From Metaruminococcus_A sp050943475 (GTDB lineage: Bacteria; Bacillota; Clostridia; Oscillospirales; Ruminococcaceae): DNA of 64,000 nucleotides. A model generated the notes under the pieces. It saw only the letters and a program-made list of their open reading frames with translations. It made no database searches and was not told where the DNA came from. Position 1 is the first letter of the stretch. Every line of letters starts with the position of its first letter. The position numbers and the translations under genes were made by a program. Location of the stretch: the NCBI GenBank assembly GCA_050943475.1, contig JBMNPF010000009.1, positions 61,433-125,432 on the forward strand. Reading direction: 5' to 3'. Of the stretch, positions 49,257-56,835 are shown piece after piece.

Positions 49257-50597
49257 TTACTCAACAAAGCTGGTTACGCTGCACGGGGCGAGCTTCAGGG
49301 TGTAACCGCCGTTTTCATCCGGGGAAACCGGCGGCAGCTTTTGCAGGCTTTCGGACTCGGAGGTACGGTACGGTGTCAGCGCCGCCATCCTTCCAGGCTC
49401 TGTATGAAAATGCAGCTCGCAGCTTACCGCAAGCTCGTTGATGGCAACCAGAACGGTTTTTCCATCCTGGTTCCGGTAACAGGAAAGGAATACTCCTTCT
49501 GCCGGATTTTCTTCCAGCTCCAGCCGGACAGCTCCCGGCCGGACAAATTTGCTGAAATTGCCCAGTGTATATGTCCGCTTTGGAATCATGCAGGATTCTT
49601 CCTCCAGGTTCAGGTAAATCAGCTCGCCGTTGCCGCCTTTGACCTGCGTCTGCGCCAGAGACGCCCAAAAGAAGATGTAGGCGTTGCCGTCAGCCTTGGT
49701 TAAAAAGTCATGAACGGATTTTGCAATGACCAGTCCGCTGCGCATACCAAAATCCGCTATATCATCAAACTTCGGTAAAAATTCAGCAAATTCAGTCATC
49801 CAAAAGGGTTTTCCACGCCGGTAATCCTCGCGAAGAGGCTGAATGACCGTATCATCATAAAAATGGGTGCCAATAATGTCCACTGCCTCCATTGCCTGGT
49901 CATCCTCAAACAGAGAAGCGTAGCCAACCCCTTTCATGCCGTTGATCGCCTTTTCGCTGTATTCGGTCAGCTCCGGGGCCACCACCTGCGCCTGAATGTT
50001 CTGCCGTTCAAATTCCGGCTTGAGGTAATTTTTTAAGAAATCCGCATACTGGTCCCCGGACCAAACACAGGAGGAATAAGGTGTTTTAAAATTAGGCTCA
50101 TTTGCAGGGGAAATGGCCCCAATTTCAATGCCGTGGTGCTCCCGGTAGCCTTTTACATAAGCGGCCAAATATTCGGCGAAATCCTGGTAACAGGCCGCTT
50201 TCAAGGTTCCGCCAACTACGGAACCATTGGTCTTCATCCAGGCCGGCGGGCTCCAGACAGTGCTGAAAAATCGGTTGCAGCCGCGTTTTTTTGCCTCCTG
50301 CATAAACCAGAGTTGGTCATCCCCCGAAAAATCAAATTCCCCTTTTTGCGGTTCAATGGAAGGGGTAGGCCCGTCAATTTCGTTTCCCCATTCTCCGGAA
50401 TCCCCTACAATGCTCCGCAGAATCGAAAGGCCAATGCCCTTTTCCGCAGAGAACAATAAATCCATAATCTCCTGCTGTAACACTGTATCCTTGAGGCATT
50501 CAATGTGGTGCCCCTGATGAAAAGCGCCGCAGGCGCCGAATCCGTCAATGACTTGGCGAGTTTGCTCGGTTTTTAAACAAGCCTGGATGGTTTGCAT
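49257..50597 (-). CDS. Glycoside hydrolase family 30 (intracellular)
   Basis: A 446-residue TIM-barrel hydrolase. The N-terminal IDGFGACGAFHQ, acid/base Glu in ISPANEPNF near residue 165 and nucleophile Glu in WMTEFAEF near residue 260 are the GH30 hallmarks; the last 100 residues are the beta-sandwich side domain. The sequence AVSVSPDEN region has no signal peptide, so it acts inside the cell on imported oligosaccharides, unlike secreted xylanases of GH30. Exact substrate (glucosyl, glucuronoxylan or fucosyl) is undecided. Its promoter is TTTACT/TATAAT at 50628-50655. Confidence 0.88.
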   Translation of the reverse strand: MQTIQACLKTEQTRQVIDGFGACGAFHQGHHIECLKDTVLQQEIMDLLFSAEKGIGLSILRSIVGDSGEWGNEIDGPTPSIEPQKGEFDFSGDDQLWFMQEAKKRGCNRFFSTVWSPPAWMKTNGSVVGGTLKAACYQDFAEYLAAYVKGYREHHGIEIGAISPANEPNFKTPYSSCVWSGDQYADFLKNYLKPEFERQNIQAQVVAPELTEYSEKAINGMKGVGYASLFEDDQAMEAVDIIGTHFYDDTVIQPLREDYRRGKPFWMTEFAEFLPKFDDIADFGMRSGLVIAKSVHDFLTKADGNAYIFFWASLAQTQVKGGNGELIYLNLEEESCMIPKRTYTLGNFSKFVRPGAVRLELEENPAEGVFLSCYRNQDGKTVLVAINELAVSCELHFHTEPGRMAALTPYRTSESESLQKLPPVSPDENGGYTLKLAPCSVTSFVE

Positions 50598-50627
50598 TGC
50601 GTTTTCCCCCTCTTGTGGTTTGCCTTA

Positions 50628-50655
50628 ATTATACCGCCTGTCGTTTAAAAGTAAA
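50628..50655 (-). promoter_or_regulatory. Promoter of the GH30 gene
   Basis: Minus strand TTTACT (50650-50655), 16 bases, TATAAT (50628-50633). Confidence 0.6.
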
Positions 50656-50710
50656 GGCCTTGCTCCGATTTTTCAGGACAAAAACGCTGCCCTAATTCGC
50701 CCGGTTTCGA

Positions 50711-50761
50711 TTGACAATGCCATCCTGCTTGATCTATAATAAACGCAAATCATTTGCGTTT
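50711..50761 (+). promoter_or_regulatory. Promoter with a perfect 21-bp Fur-family-like palindrome
   Basis: TTGACA (50711-50716), 18 bases, TATAAT (50735-50740). Immediately after it lies AAACGCAAAT-C-ATTTGCGTTT (50741-50761), a perfect 10-1-10 palindrome over the transcription start. It precedes a metal permease gene and a Fur-family gene. Confidence 0.85.
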
Positions 50762-50775
50762 GGAGGAACCGCCCA

Positions 50776-51639
50776 ATGTGGGATTTATTCCTGGATGTCT
50801 TGTTGGATGCATTTTTGGATTCGCTTAAAATGCTTCCCTTTCTGTTTGCCGCCTACCTGATTCTGGAGTACATTGAGCACCGCTCCTCAACCAAGCTCGA
50901 ACGTGCGCTCGGTTCCGGGCGGTTCGGCGCGGTAGGAGGTGCCTTGCTTGGCTGCGTGCCGCAGTGCGGTTTTTCGGTCACGGCATCCAACCTTTATGCC
51001 GGGCGGGTGATTACCGTGGGCACATTGGTGGCGGTTTTCCTTTCCACCTCGGATGAAGCCCTGCCCCTTATGCTTGCACATCCGGAATCCTACCCCATGA
51101 TGTTCGCCCTGCTCGCCATCAAGGTGGGGATTGCCATTCTTGCCGGTCTGCTGGTGGACGCCGTCGCTAAAAAGTTCCGCCCGAAAACGGAAGCTGCGCG
51201 GGAAAGCATTCACGAGCTGTGTGAGCATGAACACTGTCATTGCGGCGGTCATGGACACGGTATTCTACTGTCTGCGCTGCGTCATACCCTCAATATCTTC
51301 CTTTTTATTTTTGTGGTGCTCATTCTGCTCAACCTTGCGGTGGAGCTCATCGGGGAGCAGCGGCTTTCCTCACTTCTGCTTTCCGGCAGCGTGTTCCAGC
51401 CGCTCGTTGCGGGCCTGATTGGGTTTATCCCCAACTGTGCCGCGTCGGTTCTGCTCACCGAGCTTTATCTTGCCGGAAGCATCAGTTTCGGCTCTGCGGT
51501 TGCGGGGCTTTGCACCAGCGCTGGGGTTGGCCTGGCTGTGCTGTTTAAGGTCAACCACAACATGCGTGAAAATCTGCTTATTATGGCGGTCCTTTATATT
51601 GTCGGCGTTGTGTCCGGCATGGTAATCCAGTTCCTGTAA
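50776..51639 (+). CDS. Metal efflux permease (ArsP_2-like) with His-rich loop
   Basis: A 287-residue membrane protein with about ten hydrophobic segments in two related halves. Each half has a Cys-containing loop: LGCVPQCGFSVTASNLYAG and LIGFIPNCAASVLLTELYLAG. A central loop CEHEHCHCGGHGHG is rich in His and Cys. This matches the ArsP_2/DUF2899 heavy-metal exporter group. The metal is not readable from the sequence; Cu, Zn or Mn are possible. GGAGG precedes ATG 50776. Co-transcribed with the following Fur-family gene. Confidence 0.85.
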   Translation: MWDLFLDVLLDAFLDSLKMLPFLFAAYLILEYIEHRSSTKLERALGSGRFGAVGGALLGCVPQCGFSVTASNLYAGRVITVGTLVAVFLSTSDEALPLMLAHPESYPMMFALLAIKVGIAILAGLLVDAVAKKFRPKTEAARESIHELCEHEHCHCGGHGHGILLSALRHTLNIFLFIFVVLILLNLAVELIGEQRLSSLLLSGSVFQPLVAGLIGFIPNCAASVLLTELYLAGSISFGSAVAGLCTSAGVGLAVLFKVNHNMRENLLIMAVLYIVGVVSGMVIQFL

Positions 51640-51651
51640 GGAGGTGGCTTT

Positions 51652-52083
51652 GTGGTGGATGACAGGCTATTCAAACAGGCGGGGCTCAAGGTAACACCGC
51701 GCCGCCGGGCAATGCTCCGCATCCTTGGCGGGGCTGATACCCCTCTCACTGCCGAACAGGTTTACGAGGCGCTGGATCCGGCGGAGCGAGCGAATCTTTC
51801 AACGGTTTACCGCGCACTCGGCACCATGAGTGAACACGGGGTGCTGCAGCGCAGCGTCCATCAGGATGGGGTGGTATACTATCAACTGAGCGGGGAACAC
51901 CACAGCCATCGGCTGGTCTGTGTACGCTGCCATGCAAGTGTGCCCATTGAAGGCTGCCCTTTTGAACAGATGGAAAATACCTTGCGTGAAAATACCGGAT
52001 ATGAAATTACCGGCCACCAATTTGAAATCAGCGGCCTTTGCCCCAAATGTGCCGGAAAAAGGAAGGAGGATGATCATACATGA
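51652..52083 (+). CDS. Fur-family metalloregulator (Zur-like)
   Basis: A 143-residue protein with winged helix TPRRRAMLRILGGADTPLTA and STVYRALGTMSEHGVL, His-rich metal sites (SGEHHSHRLVCVRCHA) and two Cys pairs (CVRC and CPKC) for structural zinc. Its paralogue at 52761 is PerR-like; this one is closer to Zur or a copper/zinc-type Fur. The GTG is 12 bases after the permease stop, with AAGGAGG upstream. It probably represses its own operon through the palindrome at 50741. Confidence 0.88.
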   Translation: MVDDRLFKQAGLKVTPRRRAMLRILGGADTPLTAEQVYEALDPAERANLSTVYRALGTMSEHGVLQRSVHQDGVVYYQLSGEHHSHRLVCVRCHASVPIEGCPFEQMENTLRENTGYEITGHQFEISGLCPKCAGKRKEDDHT

Positions 52084-52163
52084 TCTCCCTGCGGCGGCAA
52101 AACCTATATGGAACCGGAACGGGATGGAGCCGGCAAATTTGGTCCCTGTAATTTTTGATAGCA

Positions 52164-52206
52164 ATAAAAACTGCCCTTTGGTTTGCACCAAAGGGCAGTT
52201 TTGTTA
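52164..52206. terminator. Bidirectional terminator between the two Fur-family operons
   Basis: AACTGCCCTTTGGT / ACCAAAGGGCAGTT with TTGC loop and T-rich flanks on both strands. Confidence 0.93.
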
Positions 52207-52221
52207 TGGAGAATTCCCCAA

Positions 52222-52764
52222 TTAATAGTTTTTCGCCTGAATCTGGAAATACGCCTGCGGGTGTGCACATACCGGGCAAACTTCCGGCGCCTTTTTGCCA
52301 ATGACAATATGGCCGCAGTTGGAGCACTGCCAAATCTGATCGCCGTCTTTGGAGAAGACAAGTCCCTCTTTGACGTTTTTCAGCAGGGCACGGTAACGCT
52401 CCTCATGCTCTTTCTCAATCTTAGCTACGCCTTCAAACAGGAAAGCAATGTCGTCAAAGCCTTCCTCTCTTGCCTCTTTTGCAAAGGTGGCGTACATGTC
52501 GGTCCACTCATAATTTTCGCCCTCGGCAGCATCCAGCAGATTGGCTGCAGTGTCGGGAATACCGTCGTGAAGCAGCTTGAACCAGATTTTTGCGTGCTCT
52601 TTTTCGTTGTTTGCCGTTTCAAGGAAGAGCGCTGCAATTTGCTCATAGCCGTCTTTTTTCGCTTTGGAAGCGTAGTATGTATATTTGTTTCTCGCCTGGG
52701 ATTCACCGGCAAATGCGGTCATCAGGTTTGCTTCGGTCTTGGTGCCTTTTAATTTCTCGCTCAT
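52222..52764 (-). CDS. rbr: Rubrerythrin
   Basis: A 180-residue protein. The ferritin-like diiron domain is seen as NLMTAFAGESQARNKYTYYA and ETANNEKEHAKIWFKLL, with a second EKEHEERYRALL, and the C-terminal rubredoxin domain as WQCSNCGHIVIGKKAPEVCPVC. Rubrerythrin reduces hydrogen peroxide with NADH-derived electrons in anaerobes. It is directly downstream of the PerR gene with a 4-base overlap. Confidence 0.97.
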   Translation of the reverse strand: MSEKLKGTKTEANLMTAFAGESQARNKYTYYASKAKKDGYEQIAALFLETANNEKEHAKIWFKLLHDGIPDTAANLLDAAEGENYEWTDMYATFAKEAREEGFDDIAFLFEGVAKIEKEHEERYRALLKNVKEGLVFSKDGDQIWQCSNCGHIVIGKKAPEVCPVCAHPQAYFQIQAKNY

Positions 52765-53201
52765 TGTGATTCTCCTTTTTTGTCATGATTTTTTATCAAA
52801 ACACCGTTTGGTGTTTGAGACGTTTGCTGGCAGTTTGGGCATAGCCCGCTGAAAATAATGTCGTGCTGATTCAGTTGGTACCCGGTATCCCGTTCAATCT
52901 CGCCATTGAGCTCCCGAAGGTAGGGGTAATCAATATCGTCAAATCTGCCGCACTCCTGGCAAAAGATATGGTAATGCTCGGTCGCAACGGGGTCATAGCG
53001 GTCAGCGCTGTTTGGAACCTGGATTTTCCGGAGCATACCGGTTTCTGCAAGCCGGTTAAGATTGCGGTAAACCGTTCCCTTGCTGATGGACGGATGGGTG
53101 GACACCACCTTTCCGTACACTTCCTCCGCTGTCGGATGGCAGGCAAGGTCCTGCACGGCACGGTAAACCAGTTGGCGTTGCACGGTGTTTCTTTCCTGCA
53201 T
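52761..53201 (-). CDS. perR: Peroxide-responsive Fur-family repressor (PerR)
   Basis: A 146-residue Fur-family protein: HTH around VYRAVQDLACHPTAEEVYGK and TVYRNLNRLAETGML, metal-binding DPVATEHYHIFCQECG with the His residues oxidised in PerR, and CPNC near the end. The overlap with rbr and the AT-rich operator support PerR. It represses peroxide-defence genes until its iron site is oxidised. Confidence 0.92.
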   Translation of the reverse strand: MQERNTVQRQLVYRAVQDLACHPTAEEVYGKVVSTHPSISKGTVYRNLNRLAETGMLRKIQVPNSADRYDPVATEHYHIFCQECGRFDDIDYPYLRELNGEIERDTGYQLNQHDIIFSGLCPNCQQTSQTPNGVLIKNHDKKGESQ

Positions 53202-53226
53202 AATACCACCTGAATAATTTCTTATT

Positions 53227-53274
53227 AAGAATAATTCTTATTTAAAATTATATCCTAATTTTAAAAAAAGTCAA
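53227..53274 (-). promoter_or_regulatory. perR-rbr promoter with PerR-like box
   Basis: Minus strand TTGACT (53269-53274), 16 bases, TATAAT (53247-53252). Just downstream AAGAATAATTCTT (53227-53239), a 6-1-6 palindrome similar to PerR boxes. Confidence 0.75.
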
Positions 53275-53322
53275 GCCATTTGGAAGAATTCATATATTTT
53301 TCATCTTTTTCCCCTGCGTTGA

Positions 53323-53351
53323 TTGCAAATTCCGTTCCAATTTGCTATGCT
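53323..53351 (+). promoter_or_regulatory. Promoter of the LUD-domain gene
   Basis: TTGCAA (53323-53328), 17 bases, extended TG, TATGCT (53346-53351). Confidence 0.65.
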
Positions 53352-53383
53352 GAAAGAAACAGCAATGAAAGGGGAACTGGAGA

Positions 53384-54061
53384 ATGGATCAGCATCAACA
53401 CACTGTAATGGAACTCCGCATCCAAAAAACCATGAAACACCTTGAACAGAACAATATGAAACCCTTTTACGCCCGGGATAAGGCAGAAGCGGTTCAAATT
53501 GTGGAATCCCTCCTGCAGGAAGGGGATACCGTCACCGCCGGCGGCACCATGACCATGTACGAAAGCGGTGTTGCCGCCCTGCTTGAGAGTGGGAAATACA
53601 ATTTTTTGGATCGCAACCGCCCTGGTATTACCCAGGAGGAGATTGACGACATTTACCGCAGAGCCTTTTCGGCAGACGCTTACATCTGCTCCTCCAACGC
53701 CGTTACCGAAAACGGCGAACTTTTCAATGTTGACGGCAATTCCAACCGGGTCGCCGCCATCGTTTTTGGCCCAAAGCAGGTGATTATGATTGTAGGGTAC
53801 AACAAAATTGTTGCCAACCTGGATGAGGCCATCCTCCGTGTGAAAAAGCATGCGGCGCCGGAAAATGCGGTTCGTTTGAACTGCGAGACCTACTGTCGCT
53901 ATAACGGCGAATGTGTGTCCTGTGCCGAGGGAAAGGATTTTGACCTCGCCGCCGGCTGCCGGTCGGACAAACGCATTTGCTGCAGCTATGTGGTTTCCTC
54001 CATGCAGCGTAAAAAGGATCGCATCAAGGTCATCCTTGTGGGTGAAGAACTGGGTTATTGA
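53384..54061 (+). CDS. LUD-domain protein (LutC/YkgG family)
   Basis: A 225-residue protein of the lactate-utilisation LUD family: VTAGGTMTMYESGVAALLE near residue 50, CSSNAVTENGELFNVDGNSN and VGYNKIVANLDEAILRVKKHAAPENAVRLN. Four C-terminal Cys (CRYNGECVSC and CRSDKRICC) distinguish it from LutC. No lutA/B genes are near. Its usual partner iron-sulfur proteins are absent here, so the role may differ from lactate oxidation. Confidence 0.88.
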   Translation: MDQHQHTVMELRIQKTMKHLEQNNMKPFYARDKAEAVQIVESLLQEGDTVTAGGTMTMYESGVAALLESGKYNFLDRNRPGITQEEIDDIYRRAFSADAYICSSNAVTENGELFNVDGNSNRVAAIVFGPKQVIMIVGYNKIVANLDEAILRVKKHAAPENAVRLNCETYCRYNGECVSCAEGKDFDLAAGCRSDKRICCSYVVSSMQRKKDRIKVILVGEELGY

Positions 54062-54195
54062 GGATTCAAAAGTGTCTGGCTGTCAAAACAGGGACATCAA
54101 GGGAAAAAGCCGGAATGAGGAGAGCAGGCGGCTTGTTCAACATTCCTGTTTCGTGAAGGACCTTCGGGCAGTTTGGGCAGCCCTTCATGCCAATG

Positions 54196-54235
54196 AAAAA
54201 TACCGAACCGTCAATAGGCGGTTCGGTATTTTTGA
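54196..54235 (+). terminator. Terminator after the LUD gene
   Basis: AAAAATACCGAACCG / CGGTTCGGTATTTTT with an 8-base loop. Works in both orientations; it also bounds the next gene. Confidence 0.88.
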
Positions 54236-54336
54236 TCATTGAATTTTCTCTCCTGAGCTTAGAGTCTCTAGCGGGATGAAATTCATAAAACAGAAGAGAT
54301 GCTAAGGTAAAACGGGTAGAATCTGTGAATCAGTCG

Positions 54337-54715
54337 TCAAAAATCCTCTTCCCATTCCAGGATTGCCTTGATTTGGGCGTCGAGCTTGAACTCATATTCC
54401 ATTTGCCCCTTACGGCATTCGCCGTCGTAGACCATCCGGCCGTTGTCCCGGTCTAGTTCCAATTCGACCATAGTCGAATTGGAACCTTGAGTCAGTACAA
54501 TTTCCTGGGCCTGTTTCACTGAAATGGCAGCTGTCCCCTGCGTTTGGGGCTGGGACTGCGGCTGGCTGTCAGCGGGCGTATGAACCTGCTTCTTTTCATA
54601 TTTTAATACGCTGCCGTTTTGGTCTGGAACTTTCAACCAAGACCAGCGCCAAGTTGTTTGCCGCGTCAATGCAACCGTATTTGTCCATCGAGCCGACGAG
54701 GACTTTCGTTGCCAT
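54337..54715 (-). pseudogene. PepSY-domain protein, probably frameshifted
   Basis: The minus-strand C-terminal part (54337-about 54620) encodes a PepSY-like domain (AISVKQAQEIVLTQGSNS, MVELELDRDNGRMVYDGE, YEFKLDAQIKAILEWEED) behind a Pro/Gln/Thr linker. The most likely start, ATG 54715 (AAGGA upstream), opens a different frame reading MATKVLVGSMDKYGCIDAA that ends at a TGA near 54600. The two parts need one frameshift near 54630-54640 to join. If not shifted, only an unstarted fragment remains. Single-base sequencing error is possible. Confidence 0.45.
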
Positions 54716-54923
54716 AAGGAAAGCGTCCTTTATAATGACGGCTCTGTGAAATTACTTTAAGTAGTGCTGCCGTTCAATCAGCTTATTGTCAAAAAAATAT
54801 CAAAAACGAGAGAAAACGAGAATAAGAGAGTATAAGCGAGAGATTCGGTGCATGCGAGAGATTAGGTTTCGCCGGGACGCTGCTTTTTTGACCCCGGAAG
54901 TCCCCCAGGGTCTCGGGGGGAGT
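54716..54923. other. Intergenic region with purine-rich CGAGA repeats
   Basis: At 54786-54866 the plus strand has several irregular copies of CGAGA / AGAGAG. No gene or terminator recognised. Confidence 0.4.
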
Positions 54924-54952
54924 TTGGTGTTTGCTTTCCCCTATGGTATAAT
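54924..54952 (+). promoter_or_regulatory. Promoter of the SPFH-protein leader
   Basis: TTGGTG (54924-54929), 17 bases, TATAAT (54947-54952). It predicts a leader of about 320 bases. Confidence 0.7.
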
Positions 54953-55282
54953 AGCCTCAAACAACAGAACAGGCCGTTGTTTTAAAACAGAAACACGGCG
55001 GCAGCTTTTGCAGGGCTGTTCCTGTTTTGTGCCGATTGCAGAGCGAACCCTTTAAAGTGGGCGTCGTCCTGCGGCGGTGGGTCGCACCCTGTTGAGCGAA
55101 TACTGCAGCTTGGCTTCTTTGGTACAGCCGTGCAGTATCGCTGTTACAAATCCTCGCATGTGAGGCCCGGCGGCCGAGCGGGGAATGGAATGTCATGGAA
55201 AACAGCTGTTCATTCCCGCAACCGCATCGCTCCGCAAAAGACAACAAACCAAAATTGCCTGTCAGGCAGAACGGAGAACAAA
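54953..55282 (+). other. Long structured leader of the SPFH gene (possible ncRNA)
   Basis: AAAACAG near 54984 can pair with CTGTTTT near 55024. A hairpin with GCGAATACTGCA / TGCAGTATCGC arms (about 55096-55143) encloses GGCT/AGCC. No frame with a good start. An RNA element or a separate small RNA is possible; I could not match it to a known family. Confidence 0.45.
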
Positions 55283-56110
55283 ATGGAAAAAGGAAATTTT
55301 AAACTGAAAAAGCCGCTCGTCATCGGCATTATCATTGCCGTGCTGGTCGTGGCTCTCGGCGCCTTTTCGGTGGTTGTGGTACCGGCAGGCCATACCGGCG
55401 TCGTGGTCAACCTCGGCTCGGTGCAGGAGGGCGTCCTCCCGGAAGGGCTGCACCTGAAGGTGCCGTTTGTCACCAATGTCGTTGTCATGGACAACCGTGT
55501 TTTAAAAACCGAGGTGGATTCCTCCAGCGCATCTAAGGATCTGCAGACCGTTTCCAGCACCATTGCGCTCAACTACCGTGTTGGCAAGGAGAATTCGGCA
55601 AGCCTTTACAAAAATGTCGGCACCAACTTTGAGGCCATCATTGTAACCCCTGCAATTCAGGAATGCGTAAAATCGGTCACTGCAAAGTATACCGCAGAAG
55701 AGCTTATCACAGAGCGTCAGGCGGTTGGCGACCAGATGAAAGAAGCGCTTGCGGAAAAGCTCACCCCTTACGGTTTGGATATTGAGGTCTTCAACATCAT
55801 CAGCTTTGAATTCAGCGAAGAGTTCAACGCCGCCATTGAAGCCAAACAGACGGCCCAGCAGAATGCGCTGAAAGCAGAGCAGGACTTGGCCCGCATCAAG
55901 GTTGAGGCGGAGCAAAAGGTGGAGCAGGCCCGCGCAGAAGCAGAGGCTTACCGCCTGAAAAATGAGCAGATTACCGACAAAACCCTTGCAATGGAATGGA
56001 TTTCCAAATGGGACGGCAAGCTCCCAACGGTTGCAAGCGGTGACGGCGGTTATATGATCGACATTTCCAAGATCCTTGAAGCGGCGACTGGTACCGTAAC
56101 CGGTCAGTAA
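55283..56110 (+). CDS. SPFH/prohibitin-family membrane protein
   Basis: A 275-residue protein: one membrane segment at residues 10-32 (PLVIGIIIAVLVVALGAFSVVVV), an SPFH domain (GHTGVVVNLGSVQEGVLPEGLHLKVPF) and a long helix (residues 190-240: FNAAIEAKQTAQQNALKAEQDLARIK) for oligomerisation. It probably forms large membrane rings linked to membrane quality control or protease regulation. GGAGAAC precedes ATG 55283. Confidence 0.92.
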   Translation: MEKGNFKLKKPLVIGIIIAVLVVALGAFSVVVVPAGHTGVVVNLGSVQEGVLPEGLHLKVPFVTNVVVMDNRVLKTEVDSSSASKDLQTVSSTIALNYRVGKENSASLYKNVGTNFEAIIVTPAIQECVKSVTAKYTAEELITERQAVGDQMKEALAEKLTPYGLDIEVFNIISFEFSEEFNAAIEAKQTAQQNALKAEQDLARIKVEAEQKVEQARAEAEAYRLKNEQITDKTLAMEWISKWDGKLPTVASGDGGYMIDISKILEAATGTVTGQ

Positions 56111-56124
56111 GCAACAACTACATA

Positions 56125-56160
56125 CAAAAACCCCGGCGGATTTTTCCGCCGGGGTTTTTC
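56125..56160 (+). terminator. Terminator after the SPFH gene
   Basis: AAAAACCCCGGCGGA / TCCGCCGGGGTTTTT with a 4-base loop. Confidence 0.93.
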
Positions 56161-56223
56161 TGGTTTTGGGGATTCGTATACGGTTTGCGGATAGACCGTC
56201 GCGGTTTACACCTGCCTGAAAAC

Positions 56224-56262
56224 CAAAAACGGGACGGTCACATGTCTGTGAAACCGCCCCGC
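56224..56262 (-). terminator. Terminator of the pyrophosphatase gene
   Basis: CGGGACGGTCACA / TGTGAAACCGCCCCG with an internal mismatch and minus-strand TTTTTGG tail, just after the stop. Confidence 0.75.
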
Positions 56263-56268
56263 TTGGAT

Positions 56269-56802
56269 TTATTTTCCGTATTTATCCTTATAATTCTGAA
56301 TGGCCTCGTCAATGATGGATACCGCAACCTCACGGCCCTGTACCTCGTCCACAGCAGTCTGTTTGCCCTCCAGCGATTTGTAAACCGAGAAGAAATGCCG
56401 CATTTCATCAAAGATATGCCGGGGCAGCTCGTCGATGTCATTGTATCCGTTGTAGGTGGGATCGCCAAAGGGGATCGCGATGATTTTTTCATCCCGGTGG
56501 CCGCCGTCGATCATTGAAATAACGCCGATAGGATAACACCGCACCAGCGTGAGCGGCACCACCGGTTCGGAACAGAGCACCAGAATATCGAGCGGGTCGC
56601 CGTCGTCGGCAAAGGTGCGGGGAATAAACCCGTAGTTCGCCGGGTAATGGGTCGAAGTGTAGAGAATACGGTCCAGAATCAGGCAGCCGGTTTCTTTGTC
56701 GAGCTCGTATTTGTTTTTGCTGCCCTTTTCAATTTCAATGACGCCGACAAAGTCGTTGGATTTAATGCGTTCCGGGCGGATGTCGTGCCAAATATTCGCC
56801 AT
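56269..56802 (-). CDS. ppa: Inorganic pyrophosphatase (family I)
   Basis: A 177-residue enzyme hydrolysing PPi to phosphate. VIEIEKGSKNKYELDKETG, YPANYGFIPRTFADDGDPLDILV with the metal-binding Asp residues and IPFGDPTYNGYNDIDELP are the family I blocks. Length is normal. Located 33 bases before the MATE gene end on the same strand. Confidence 0.96.
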   Translation of the reverse strand: MANIWHDIRPERIKSNDFVGVIEIEKGSKNKYELDKETGCLILDRILYTSTHYPANYGFIPRTFADDGDPLDILVLCSEPVVPLTLVRCYPIGVISMIDGGHRDEKIIAIPFGDPTYNGYNDIDELPRHIFDEMRHFFSVYKSLEGKQTAVDEVQGREVAVSIIDEAIQNYKDKYGK

Positions 56803-56835
56803 AAATTCCTCCTGAAAATCACGTTGGTGTCAGCC

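Noticed and set aside
54786..54866. CGAGA/AGAGAG repeats, considered as a CRISPR or tandem repeat
   Set aside because: Spacing is irregular and units are too short; no spacers, no cas genes. It is a purine-rich patch.
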